DNA of 64,000 nucleotides. It comes from Gemmatimonadaceae bacterium (GTDB lineage Bacteria > Gemmatimonadota > Gemmatimonadetes > Gemmatimonadales > Gemmatimonadaceae). The stretch lies in assembly GCA_016742275.1 (NCBI GenBank), contig JACVCD010000025.1:1-64000 (forward strand). Direction: 5' to 3'. The notes under the pieces are model-generated. The model had not been told where the DNA came from. It saw only the letters and a list, made by a program, of their open reading frames with translations, and ran no database searches. The stretch's first letter is position 1. The number at the start of each line of letters is the position of its first letter. Below, piece after piece: positions 33,653-42,040 of the stretch. Both the position numbers and the translations under genes were made by a program.

Positions 33653-34251
33653 GGCGAACCTGTGGCGCTCAGGCGCTCGGCCAGCCAGGCACGAGCAAAG
33701 GCCCAGTCACGCTTAACAGTGGGCGTGGAGACTCCCAGAATCCGCGCGATTTCTTCCACGCCAAGCCCGGCAAAGACACGCAGGTCCACCACCTGAGCAC
33801 AGCGTGCATCCGCAGCGGCCAGTTCAACCAGTGCATCTTCGAGCGCTAGAATATCGAGTGCGCGATCATCGTGGTGATGTCGCTCGTCGGCCGCATTGGC
33901 GCCAAGGGCATCGTCGAAAGTGACAAGCAATGCTCCGCCGCGTTTGGCGGCGGCCCGGGATCTGGCATGGTCGACGAGCACGTGTCGCATAGCGCGCGAA
34001 GCCGTGCGAAGGAGGTGGGCACGGTCTTCGAAGTCCGCATCGTCCACCAGAATCCGGAGCAGTGCTTCGTGCAAGAGCGCAGTCGGCTGCAACGTGTGCG
34101 ATTCGCGCTCGTGCCGCATGTGGCGAGCGGCAATGTCACGCAGCTCGTCGTAGAGCAGCGGAAGAATGCGATCATATGCCGCCCGGTCCCCGTTCCGTGC
34201 GTCGCGCAGTAGGACAGTGATTTCGTGCTCGCGCGAAGCGCTGGCGTCCAT
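33649..34251 (-). CDS. ECF sigma factor, kinase-linked type
   Basis: 200 aa sigma-70 factor of the ECF group (TIGR02999-like) that is normally encoded next to a PknB-type kinase. Region 2 is EITVLLRDARNGDRAAYDRI to RHMRHERESHTLQPTALLHE, then LLRTASRAMRHVLVDHAR; region 4 is DLRVFAGLGVEEIARILGVS followed by TVKRDWAFARAWL. ATG 34251 is chosen because region 2 begins about ten residues later. No anti-sigma gene is present; regulation by phosphorylation from the overlapping kinase is the accepted idea for this group. Confidence 0.92.
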   Translation of the reverse strand: MDASASREHEITVLLRDARNGDRAAYDRILPLLYDELRDIAARHMRHERESHTLQPTALLHEALLRILVDDADFEDRAHLLRTASRAMRHVLVDHARSRAAAKRGGALLVTFDDALGANAADERHHHDDRALDILALEDALVELAAADARCAQVVDLRVFAGLGVEEIARILGVSTPTVKRDWAFARAWLAERLSATGSP

Positions 34252-34443
34252 GGTCGTCGTCCGTTGTCGGATTCGAGGATTTTGCCCAGCAACAGTGCAG
34301 CATGATGGCCGGTTCACGCAACCCGTTCATGGTGGCGGGGGCGTGCAACCTTTCTGGCTTGCGCCACGGTGATCCCCCCAGGGCGGGTTTCACGCCTTCT
34401 TCGAAAAGGGCCGTCACTATTCGTTTTCTACTGGAGCGCTGCC

Positions 34444-34827
34444 ATGAGCAACACCAATCCGGCCGATGCACCAATCCCCACGGAAGTCGTCATCACGCCG
34501 GTGATGGAACTCGACGCCATCGTGCATCAGATGGCGTTGGAAGCACAGCGCACCAACACCGCGCCGGTGATCGAGGCCGAGGTTGAGGTCGTGGTTCCCG
34601 CCGAGATTCCGACCGCGGGCCCGTTCACGGTTATGGAACCTGATGGTATGGGGGGATTCCGTGGGCACACGTACGATACGGATTCCTTGCGGTATCATGA
34701 GCCACACGTGGAGGTGCGGTCCGATCCACTCGATGTCGGCGATGAGTTCTTGTACCGGGGCGAAGTGGACAGCCATGCGGAATTCATCTACAACGCGGAT
34801 GCAGATGCGCCCACACGCCCATTCTGA
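34444..34827 (+). CDS. Small acidic, lysine-free protein
   Basis: 127 aa starting ATG 34444. No lysine or cysteine. The sequence alternates Val/Glu-rich and Pro-rich parts (VIEAEVEVVVPAEIP) with a likely domain from residue 65 (EPDGMGGFRGHTYDTDSL, then YHEPHVEVRSDPLD). It is divergent from the sigma-kinase operon. The same lack of lysine is seen in the acidic trio at 28413-29641, so it may be part of the same module. No family recognised. A perfect 12-bp palindrome, TGCACCGGTGCA, lies at 34828-34839 directly after the stop. Confidence 0.6.
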   Translation: MSNTNPADAPIPTEVVITPVMELDAIVHQMALEAQRTNTAPVIEAEVEVVVPAEIPTAGPFTVMEPDGMGGFRGHTYDTDSLRYHEPHVEVRSDPLDVGDEFLYRGEVDSHAEFIYNADADAPTRPF

Positions 34828-34953
34828 TGCACCGGTGCACGAGGAATCCAACGAAGCCTCAGAGGCGGAATAGCCCGGTTGCGAAGTAGGTGAAGTACGC
34901 AGCAGCTTGGAGGCAGGTCGTACTACCTGACTGACACTCTCCAAGAGTCTGCG

Positions 34954-35688
34954 ATGACCGCCAAACGCACTGCGATCGTCCTCGGAGGCTCCGGGTCGGT
35001 TGGAGCCGCACTTGTTCGTGAGCTGCTGCACGATGACGGTTTTGACACCGTTGTCACGCTTTCACGTCGCTCGATTCCCGAGTTCGTGACGATGGCACGC
35101 TCCACCGGGCGAAACCTGGTGGAGAAGCTCGTTCCGGATATGAAGCCGGAATCTCTTGCCGTGGCAACAATGGAAGCGGTGGGAGAGGCTGTCGGTGATG
35201 TGGAAGGATTCAGTGTACTGGGGATTGGTGCTGATACGGCGAAGCTCACTATCGACGAGCACCGCGCTGTAGATGTTGGGCTCAATGAAGCATTCGCCCG
35301 CGCCTTGCGCGATTCAGGCAAGGTCCGGCATCTCGCGTTCATGAGCGCGGTTGGTGCCGACGCGACCGCGTCGGCCAGCGGGAATGGTGCTGCCGGTATG
35401 CCGCGGTACAACCGCGTGAAAGGAGAATCTGAACAAGCTGCGCGTGCGAATGGTCCGGCAGTGGTGAGTGTCTTCCGTCCCGCGATGATTCTGGGCTCCC
35501 AGCACACACCGTGGATTCTCGGAGCGCTATTGCCACTGTTCTCGTTCATCACGCCAGGGAAGTTCAAGTCGATCCGGGTGGACCAGATCGCGAAGGCCAT
35601 GATTGCGAGCGCGAAGCGGCATCCGGCGAGCAGCGAGACGTACCACTATCCAGAGATGATGTCGCTGATAGCCAGCGGACGAGCGTAG
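34954..35688 (+). CDS. Atypical SDR, NAD(P)-binding oxidoreductase
   Basis: 244 aa Rossmann protein. AIVLGGSGSVGAALVRELL at the N-terminus is the dinucleotide motif (GGSGSVG), and VRHLAFMSAVGADATA, RYNRVKGESEQAA and VVSVFRPAMILG follow the HTATIP2/YbjT-like atypical SDR pattern, where the usual YxxxK is replaced by Y-N-R-V-K. It probably binds NADP and may reduce a small carbonyl or act as a sensor. The next gene (35697) starts 8 nt later, so they are probably one transcript. Confidence 0.8.
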   Translation: MTAKRTAIVLGGSGSVGAALVRELLHDDGFDTVVTLSRRSIPEFVTMARSTGRNLVEKLVPDMKPESLAVATMEAVGEAVGDVEGFSVLGIGADTAKLTIDEHRAVDVGLNEAFARALRDSGKVRHLAFMSAVGADATASASGNGAAGMPRYNRVKGESEQAARANGPAVVSVFRPAMILGSQHTPWILGALLPLFSFITPGKFKSIRVDQIAKAMIASAKRHPASSETYHYPEMMSLIASGRA

Positions 35689-35696
35689 CGTCCAGG

Positions 35697-36566
35697 ATGT
35701 CCGGTTCGCACAGCGATATTGAATCCCTGCTGAGTGAGGTTCACGATCATCTCGATGACCGTGTCACGCTCGCGACATTGGCGCAGCGATCAGGGTATTC
35801 ACCCTTTCACTTCCATCGCAGCTTTGTGGAAACGGTTGGGGAGACACCCAAGCAGCATATCCTGCGCATGCGTCTTGAGCGTGCCGCGTATCTGTTGGCC
35901 GTCACCGATGACGGCGTTTTGCGCCTGGCGCTCAGCGTCGGATTCTCCTCGCATGAAACATTCACGAGAGCGTTTCGTCGACACTTCGATATGTCGCCGA
36001 CTGCGTATCGGATTGCCGCGCGAAAGGCCCAGGCCGAGCGGCTCGAGCAGAACGAACATTTCACGGGGGACGGTTGTCATCTTTCCGCCGTCACGCTCTG
36101 CTCGCTGCCGTCCACGATGCTGCTCTGCTCTCGGCATACCGGCGCATACGCGGAAATGCGTCTACCGCCATATGGCCCTGCGGATCATCTCTGGGCTCAG
36201 CTTTCCGAGTGGGCGGATTCGGTAGGGGCTGCCCACGAGCGTACAGCATGGGTGATCTGCCTTGATGACCCCACTCTTACACCAGGTCCTCAGCAGCGGC
36301 TGGATGCCTGCGTGCAGCTGCTGACCACATCGGTGCCGCATGGACCCTTCACCGTTCGGGAGTTCGCCGGCGGGTGGTATGCCGCGACCGAGCATGTCGG
36401 GCCGCATGAGACAATCATTCAGGCATATCGACACGTTGCCGATGGTATTCGTCGGTCAGCGAAGCTGGCATTCGGCAGCGGGCCTCCAGTGCAGATTTTT
36501 CGCTACCTGGATCGAGATCCCGCATATCACCGCACGGAAGTGTACTTCCCAGTAGTTCGTCGCTGA
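35697..36566 (+). CDS. AraC-type regulator with GyrI-like domain
   Basis: 289 aa. An N-terminal AraC DNA-binding domain (ATLAQRSGYSPFHFHRSFVE, LALSVGFSSHETFTRAFRR, FDMSPTAYR) is followed by a GyrI-like effector-binding domain (residues about 130-289; YAEMRLPPYGPADHLWAQL, RYLDRDPAYHRTEVYFPV). Such proteins (Rob/BmrR-like) sense hydrophobic drugs or other compounds and switch genes on. ATG 35697 lies just after the SDR gene. The target is unknown, probably the neighbouring genes. Confidence 0.88.
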   Translation: MSGSHSDIESLLSEVHDHLDDRVTLATLAQRSGYSPFHFHRSFVETVGETPKQHILRMRLERAAYLLAVTDDGVLRLALSVGFSSHETFTRAFRRHFDMSPTAYRIAARKAQAERLEQNEHFTGDGCHLSAVTLCSLPSTMLLCSRHTGAYAEMRLPPYGPADHLWAQLSEWADSVGAAHERTAWVICLDDPTLTPGPQQRLDACVQLLTTSVPHGPFTVREFAGGWYAATEHVGPHETIIQAYRHVADGIRRSAKLAFGSGPPVQIFRYLDRDPAYHRTEVYFPVVRR

Positions 36567-36631
36567 CGGTTGACGCAGTCCGGTTTTCTCGGCCACATAG
36601 CAAGAATCGTCAAGCAGGTTTCAACGGGTGC

Positions 36632-37066
36632 ATGCAGAATTGGTGCATGCAACCCATCGACTTCCTTCGCGCGCTGGCGCTTGGTCTCGTTGTGCTCGTC
36701 GGCACGCTGCTGGCCTCCGTGCTGATGGTCGCCTTCTATGCGTATGTCATCAATCCCGGCCACTCGCAGGATGTATACAATGCGGCGGCGCTGTGGATCG
36801 CCCCGTGGGCGTCGCATGTATTCGGGCCGCTGTTGTTCTTCTGGGGGAACTACCGCGGAGCGGTGCGAAAGCCACAGCGCAATGCCATAGCCTTCGCCTG
36901 CGCGAGTATCGTCGGCTATGTCATTCTCGACATGGCGAGCGTCCCGCTCTTTGGAACCACCTTCGCGACTGTTCTTACGCTGACGTTTTTCCTGTCATTG
37001 GGTGGCAAGACCGTGGGGGCGCTGCTTGGAGCGTGGCTTGGGGGCAGAGCGCGATCTCGGCCCTGA
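36632..37066 (+). CDS. Small four-helix membrane protein
   Basis: 144 aa. Four hydrophobic helices: LRALALGLVVLVGTLLASVL, LWIAPWASHVFGPLLFFWG, AIAFACASIVGYVILDMA and ATVLTLTFFLSLGGKTVGAL. No family recognised. ATG 36632 and ATG 36647 are both possible. A perfect hairpin follows the stop (37081-37100). Confidence 0.65.
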   Translation: MQNWCMQPIDFLRALALGLVVLVGTLLASVLMVAFYAYVINPGHSQDVYNAAALWIAPWASHVFGPLLFFWGNYRGAVRKPQRNAIAFACASIVGYVILDMASVPLFGTTFATVLTLTFFLSLGGKTVGALLGAWLGGRARSRP

Positions 37067-37080
37067 ACTTCCGGCCGTCC

Positions 37081-37100
37081 AGATCGCCTGTTGGCGATCT
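37081..37100 (+). terminator. Hairpin after membrane-protein gene
   Basis: AGATCGCC-TGTT-GGCGATCT forms a perfect 8-bp stem with a 4-nt loop, 14 bp after the stop and just before the ArsR-gene promoter. No U-run follows, so termination efficiency is uncertain. Confidence 0.55.
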
Positions 37101-37109
37101 TCGCACTGC

Positions 37110-37137
37110 TTGACGTATTCCGTTATGGGAATATGTT
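37110..37137 (+). promoter_or_regulatory. ArsR-gene promoter, predicted leaderless
   Basis: -35 TTGACG (37110-37115), a 16-nt spacer and -10 TATGTT (37132-37137) are followed by only 6 nt before ATG 37144. There is no Shine-Dalgarno. The geometry is the same as at abiEi and the TetR gene. Confidence 0.6.
37116..37133. promoter_or_regulatory. Inverted-repeat operator of ArsR gene
   Basis: TATTCC-GTTATG-GGAATA is a perfect 6-bp-arm inverted repeat filling the spacer between the -35 and -10 boxes. It is placed for autorepression by the winged-helix regulator encoded at 37144. Confidence 0.65.
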
Positions 37138-37143
37138 TGGTCT

Positions 37144-37479
37144 ATGCCTCGCGCCCCAACAACTGCTGACCCGTTCAACGCCATCGCCGAGCCACGACGA
37201 CGGGACATCCTCACACTCCTCGCCGACGAGGAATGGCCGGTGACGGACATTGCCGAACGACTACGCATAGGGCAGCCGTCGGTGTCCAAGCATCTGCGTG
37301 TGCTGCTCGATGTCGGGCTGGTGGATGTGCGCCGCGAAGGACGCCAGGCGTACTACCGCACGAACGCGACACAGATCAAGGCGATTCACGACTGGACACG
37401 CCGCTTCGAGCGGTACTGGACCCATCAGCTGTTGCGCATCAAGGCTCGTGCCGAAGGTAGAACATCCACGACACCGTAG
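37144..37479 (+). CDS. ArsR-family winged-helix regulator
   Basis: 111 aa. NAIAEPRRRDILTLLADEEW, then VTDIAERLRIGQPSVSKHLR and a wing VDVRREGRQAYYRTN are the canonical ArsR winged helix of the group that controls SRPBCC genes (SdpR-like). No metal-binding Cys is present. The next gene, 26 bp downstream, is an SRPBCC protein, as expected. Predicted autoregulated through the inverted repeat at 37116-37133 and expressed from a leaderless mRNA. Confidence 0.9.
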   Translation: MPRAPTTADPFNAIAEPRRRDILTLLADEEWPVTDIAERLRIGQPSVSKHLRVLLDVGLVDVRREGRQAYYRTNATQIKAIHDWTRRFERYWTHQLLRIKARAEGRTSTTP

Positions 37480-37504
37480 CACGCATTCTCTTCCGGAGAT
37501 ACAC

Positions 37505-37954
37505 ATGGTCAGCATCGCCACACCGCTCGACAACTACACGCTCGATCTCACGTTGGAGACACGAGTCCACGCATCCATCGAAGACACGTTCGCCGCGCTG
37601 CTGGAAGAACTCGGGCCGCAGATGCTCGGTATGGCGGATGCTCCAATGCCAATGGTGCTTGAAGCACGGCCCGGTGGTCGGTGGTATCGCGACCTCGGCA
37701 ACGAAAACGGTCACTGCTGGGGTACGGTGCAGGCCATCCGCGTTCCGAATTTGCTGGAGATCAGTGGGCCGCTCATGATGTCCTTCGCCGTCGCGTCGAA
37801 TCTCCAGTATCGTCTCCGAGTCGACGGCAATGACACCGTCATGGTACTCCGCCATTCGGCGCTTGGGCTCTTTCCTGAAGGCTTTCGTGATCCGCTGACG
37901 CAGGGATGGGGCGAGATCGCCACGCGTGTGCAGCGCCGTTTCCCCGCCAACTGA
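37505..37954 (+). CDS. SRPBCC (AHSA1-like) protein
   Basis: 149 aa START/Bet v1-type fold with a hydrophobic cavity: DLTLETRVHASIEDTFAALL at the start, LEARPGGRWYRDLGNENGH, then WGTVQAIRVPNLLEISGPLM. These proteins bind small lipophilic molecules. GGAG lies about 8 nt before ATG 37505. It follows the ArsR gene and precedes the DinB gene with an 8-bp gap, so the three form an operon. Ligand unknown. Confidence 0.87.
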   Translation: MVSIATPLDNYTLDLTLETRVHASIEDTFAALLEELGPQMLGMADAPMPMVLEARPGGRWYRDLGNENGHCWGTVQAIRVPNLLEISGPLMMSFAVASNLQYRLRVDGNDTVMVLRHSALGLFPEGFRDPLTQGWGEIATRVQRRFPAN

Positions 37955-37962
37955 GAATCACC

Positions 37963-38460
37963 ATGTCACTCGCTGCCGGCATCATTCAGGAACTCGAGCA
38001 GGAAGCCGCTGCCACGCGTCGGGTACTCGAGCGCATACCCGCCGAGCATTTCGACTGGAAGCCGCATCCCAAGTCGCGCACCCTCGGTCAACTCGCCATG
38101 CACCTGGCCACCAATCCAGGTGGTGTGACGTCCGTGGCCATGCAGAATCCTGTAGACCTGCCAAATATCGTCGATACAACGCCGGCATCCACAGCGGAGC
38201 TGATGGCCGCACTCGATGCGAGCATGGCCGAAGCCACTACGTTGCTCGGTGGTCTGTCCGATGCTGAAATCACCGCGCACTGGATTGCGCGCGCCGGTGG
38301 TGTCGAAGTGTTGGCCATGCCGCGTCATGTGTTCTTGCGGGCGGTGCTGCTCAATCACTGGTATCACCATCGCGGACAATTGACGGTATACCTGCGACTG
38401 CTCGATGTGCCCGTGCCTTCGATTTATGGACCGAGCGCGGACGAGAATCCGTTCATATGA
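37963..38460 (+). CDS. DinB-family protein
   Basis: 165 aa four-helix-bundle protein: IIQELEQEAAATRRVLERIP, HFDWKPHPKSRTLGQLAMHL, and NHWYHHRGQLTVYLRLLDVP. The metal-binding His triad of DinB/YfiT proteins is seen in MHLATN and the HHRGQ segment. It probably binds zinc or nickel and may act as a thiol-dependent transferase. It is the third gene of the ArsR-SRPBCC-DinB operon. Confidence 0.87.
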   Translation: MSLAAGIIQELEQEAAATRRVLERIPAEHFDWKPHPKSRTLGQLAMHLATNPGGVTSVAMQNPVDLPNIVDTTPASTAELMAALDASMAEATTLLGGLSDAEITAHWIARAGGVEVLAMPRHVFLRAVLLNHWYHHRGQLTVYLRLLDVPVPSIYGPSADENPFI

Positions 38461-38469
38461 GGACGCGGA

Positions 38470-41400
38470 CTATTGCGGTATAGGCCGCACATTGTCTCCC
38501 GACTGCCGATCAATGTAGAAGTTGTAGGGATCCACGCCAGCGAATGTCGGCCGTGTAGTGGTCACGAACTTCAGTTCCTGACGACCACTCCGGATCATCC
38601 GTCGTTCCATCAATACCACGTGCGATTTGTCGAACGAATCGCGCCCTGGTTCTGCGGTGAATAGCCCGACCTCGATTCCCTCGGCCAGTGGCGCGTCCGA
38701 CTCGTTGCCGGCCGAGTCGACGTATAGTTTCTTGGCGATCACGGGTACGGTTACATCCCACAGACCGTCTGCGCGTTTGATGGCAGTTGGTGCGCTGACG
38801 GCGAGGTCGTACAGTGTGACTCGCTCGAACAGATCCGTGATGAGATCTTGCTGTTCCCCCGTCGTGGCCTGAGCACGCAGCTCTGCAATCAGATCCTGGG
38901 TTGTAGCGTACGGCGCTCCTTGAAATTTGAATCGGGTTACAAGTGCGCGTAGCGCGCGATTCACGGCGTCCTCGCCAAGTCTCTGCTGCAAGAGGTACAT
39001 CACAAGCGCTCCCTTGCGATACAGCAGATGATGCTGGCCGTGTGCTCGTGCCAGCGGCTGATCGGTGTCCTGGCGACTGTCGAGATACCGATCGAGCTCG
39101 AACTTGAGATATCGCCGAATCTGATCCTCGCCGCGCACATGTTTTACCACCATGTGCGAGGCATACTGGGCCAGTGTCTCGGACAGGACACCCTCTCCTT
39201 CCATATCGGCCGCGGCTACCTGATACGCCCACCATTGATGCGCGAGTTCATGTGCGGTCATGCCGGTCACCTGATCGATTGTTTCCGGTTTCTTGTAGTC
39301 AGCGATGAATCCTACCGTCTCCGAATACGGGATCGTGCCAGCAAAGGCCTGGGCGAAGCTGTGGTACCCTGGGAACTCGACGATGCGGAAGTGATCGAAC
39401 TGATAAGGCCCGAAGTTGGTTTGGTAGTAGTCGAGTGACTGCTCCATAGCGTCAAGCATGCGATCCACATTCCACGCATGAGCGGGATGGTAGTACACTG
39501 CCAACTCAATGCCCTTGTATATCCGATGCTGTTCGGCATAGCGTGCCGATATCACGACGAATCGTGCGCGGAGTGGCACGGTGGAAACAAAGCGTGCCGT
39601 ACGACGGCCACCCTGCGTATGGTCCGATACTCTGTTGCCAGCGGCAAGCGGTGTTTGGTCGGCGCTCGTGGATACCGTCACATCGGATGTCGCCCAACCA
39701 CGGCCGGACGACACATGCTTGGTGGCGGCACTGTCGTCTGGCGTGGGCATGGGCGGCACTTCGGGGAGACCATGCTTGCGACGGAGCTCCTCATCATCGA
39801 GCATGCCCATGCGGTTTACGCCCACCACGGGCGCGAGCTGCGTTTCATTCAGGAATGTGCCGTTCTCGACGAGTTGAGTTTCCGGCGTTCCGTTGCGGAA
39901 CCCGCGTATCACACGCCGTGATCGAAACGTGAACTCGCGTTCTTCACCTGGTGCCATGACCTGGTCCAAACGATAGATGCGATGTCGATGTACGGTGTCG
40001 TCGCGTATCAGGCGGGCACCGGTGACGTTGGCTTCGACCAAGGTCACTTCGCGGTCCAGTACACGGACATGCACGTCGTGAATTGGCTCCCCTGTATTGT
40101 TTCGTACGCGATAGTTGCCGGTCACCTCGGCGCGCCGCTCCTCCGGATAGAGCGCGACGTTCATTGCGAGATGCGAAATCTCAGGCTGCGGTGATGACAG
40201 ATAGCGGCTGTACTGTTTTTCATAGTCCACCATCTGTGCGACGGCATCGTCCTCCGTGTAGTAGCCGGCTAGCAGATTGGTGTTGCGATAGGCGACGGCG
40301 CCGGTGGTGCCAAATACGAGCAGCGCCCCAATGGCCACCCGCCCGGGAATACCGCGCAGCGATTGACGCGCGCACGCAAGTCGAGGTGCCAGCCGTACAT
40401 CAACACCGCGGCGCCACAGGACATGTGCAGCCACCAAAAGCAGGAGCGCGAAGGCGCCCCAATACACCCGATAGGTCCACGCGCCTATCCAGAACGACCC
40501 CGGGCCGGAGAAATCGCTGAGTGGCACTCCGGGATGACCACCGTAGAGCAGGAGGTTGTGCTTCAGCAACGGGTAGAACTGCTGCACGACTACACCGAGC
40601 AGGATGATGCCCCATCCAACGACCTTGTGTGGGCTCAGCGCATGCACAAACACCGCAAGTGCAGCCAACAACAGCATGTCCCAGGTCGTGGGAACGACGA
40701 ACCAGAGCAGGTACTTCTCGATCTCAATGGTGGTGTAGCTGAGTGATAGTTGCACGATGATCGCAGCCAACACGGCGACGAGGGTCATGCCAACCAATAC
40801 CAGCGCCATCGCCAGTGTCTTTGGAACGACATACGCCCAGTTCGGCATCGGCGAGGCATCCACGAGCTCGTGCATGCGCCGATCGCGTTCCCGCCAAACG
40901 AGTTCTCCGGCGAAGTAGACGGCAACGAGCAAGGGAATCACCTGCATCCCTTCTTCGATTTCCGGGATGAGCGAGAGCGTCGTGGGATAGGTAGGCCGGC
41001 CGTCGGGATCGCGCTGCGTTGTGAGCGAGATGAGCGTGGTGAACATTCCCCATGCCATCAATACGGGAAACGCGGGGCTCGAAACGATCTGCCACGATTC
41101 GAAACGTGTACGCAGCCAGAGCAAGGCACGTAGGCCGGTGCTGTCGTGTGTCGGGGAAGGCAGTGTGAGTTCCGTGGGCACCAGCGTTGGCTGCGAGCTT
41201 ACAGCGAGACGCTGTTGTTTCCGCTCGCGTGCGCTCAACCCGCGGTCAGCGTATCGATACTTCACGCAGGCAATTGCAAGGAGGCCAGCAGCCACCGTAA
41301 GCCAGATCAGGCGATTGGCGAGCAACAGCCCGGAAAACTCGGGGAGCAGAACATTGCGCTGTGCCACGGTCCAGTAGCGCGAGGCGTCGCTCACGGCACG

Positions 41401-42039
41401 AAGACCAAATGGGTCGCCGAGTGTCAAGGCTGTTTGAAATCCTGGTACCTCGCTCAACGCGCCACTGACAAAGAAGAACGCAGACGCAAAGGCAATGACA
41501 CCGAGGTAAGTCCCGAGCATCGAGCGAGTGAGCGCAGCGACGGTGAAAAGCACCGCGCCGCCGATAAGCAGATTGGGCAGGGCAATCAGGAAATATCCGA
41601 ATAGATAGGGCGCGATTCGCTGCGGGCCGACAGCAACCGAACCGGCCCACGGCATGAGCGTGCCAAACCACAGGCCCACGGCGCCGAGCAGCAAACAACA
41701 GCCAACCACGGTAATGGCGCCGAAGAATCGGCCGAGGAGATAGTCCACGCGACTGATGCGCGTGGCGCGGATGATCGGTCCATATCCCGTCTCATCGTCG
41801 CGTATCACGGCATTGGAGACAAACGCAGTGAGAACCGTCATGTATAGCACCGAAAGCAACATCAGATTGCGCACCACGGCATAACTGGCATTGCGCACGA
41901 GGCCACCCTCCGATCCGAGTTCGAAGCCCGGAACACTGGTGGCGGCCGCGAATGCCACAAAGGTGAGTGCGGCCGTGACCCACACCAGTGGGTTGCGCAA
42001 CAGGTAGCGAATTTCGAAACGTGCGATGGCGAACAGCAT
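38470..42039 (-). CDS. ABC permease fused to M1-type peptidase
   Basis: 1189 aa. The first ~600 residues hold two ABC-2-type membrane blocks (FEIRYLLRNPLVWVTAALTF, then NLMLLSVLYMTVLTAFVSNA; a second block around GMTLVAVLAAIIVQLSL). The C-terminal ~500 residues are an M1 aminopeptidase-like domain outside the membrane: MTAHELAHQWWAYQV with the zinc His pair, and LSETLAQYASHM with the zinc Glu. The usual GAMEN substrate loop is not evident. This architecture is known from Bacteroidota and Gemmatimonadota but unstudied. ATG 42039 begins one base after the ATPase stop (TGA-C-ATG), so the ATPase and permease are one transporter. Confidence 0.9.
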   Translation of the reverse strand: MLFAIARFEIRYLLRNPLVWVTAALTFVAFAAATSVPGFELGSEGGLVRNASYAVVRNLMLLSVLYMTVLTAFVSNAVIRDDETGYGPIIRATRISRVDYLLGRFFGAITVVGCCLLLGAVGLWFGTLMPWAGSVAVGPQRIAPYLFGYFLIALPNLLIGGAVLFTVAALTRSMLGTYLGVIAFASAFFFVSGALSEVPGFQTALTLGDPFGLRAVSDASRYWTVAQRNVLLPEFSGLLLANRLIWLTVAAGLLAIACVKYRYADRGLSARERKQQRLAVSSQPTLVPTELTLPSPTHDSTGLRALLWLRTRFESWQIVSSPAFPVLMAWGMFTTLISLTTQRDPDGRPTYPTTLSLIPEIEEGMQVIPLLVAVYFAGELVWRERDRRMHELVDASPMPNWAYVVPKTLAMALVLVGMTLVAVLAAIIVQLSLSYTTIEIEKYLLWFVVPTTWDMLLLAALAVFVHALSPHKVVGWGIILLGVVVQQFYPLLKHNLLLYGGHPGVPLSDFSGPGSFWIGAWTYRVYWGAFALLLLVAAHVLWRRGVDVRLAPRLACARQSLRGIPGRVAIGALLVFGTTGAVAYRNTNLLAGYYTEDDAVAQMVDYEKQYSRYLSSPQPEISHLAMNVALYPEERRAEVTGNYRVRNNTGEPIHDVHVRVLDREVTLVEANVTGARLIRDDTVHRHRIYRLDQVMAPGEEREFTFRSRRVIRGFRNGTPETQLVENGTFLNETQLAPVVGVNRMGMLDDEELRRKHGLPEVPPMPTPDDSAATKHVSSGRGWATSDVTVSTSADQTPLAAGNRVSDHTQGGRRTARFVSTVPLRARFVVISARYAEQHRIYKGIELAVYYHPAHAWNVDRMLDAMEQSLDYYQTNFGPYQFDHFRIVEFPGYHSFAQAFAGTIPYSETVGFIADYKKPETIDQVTGMTAHELAHQWWAYQVAAADMEGEGVLSETLAQYASHMVVKHVRGEDQIRRYLKFELDRYLDSRQDTDQPLARAHGQHHLLYRKGALVMYLLQQRLGEDAVNRALRALVTRFKFQGAPYATTQDLIAELRAQATTGEQQDLITDLFERVTLYDLAVSAPTAIKRADGLWDVTVPVIAKKLYVDSAGNESDAPLAEGIEVGLFTAEPGRDSFDKSHVVLMERRMIRSGRQELKFVTTTRPTFAGVDPYNFYIDRQSGDNVRPIPQ

Positions 42040-42040
42040 G

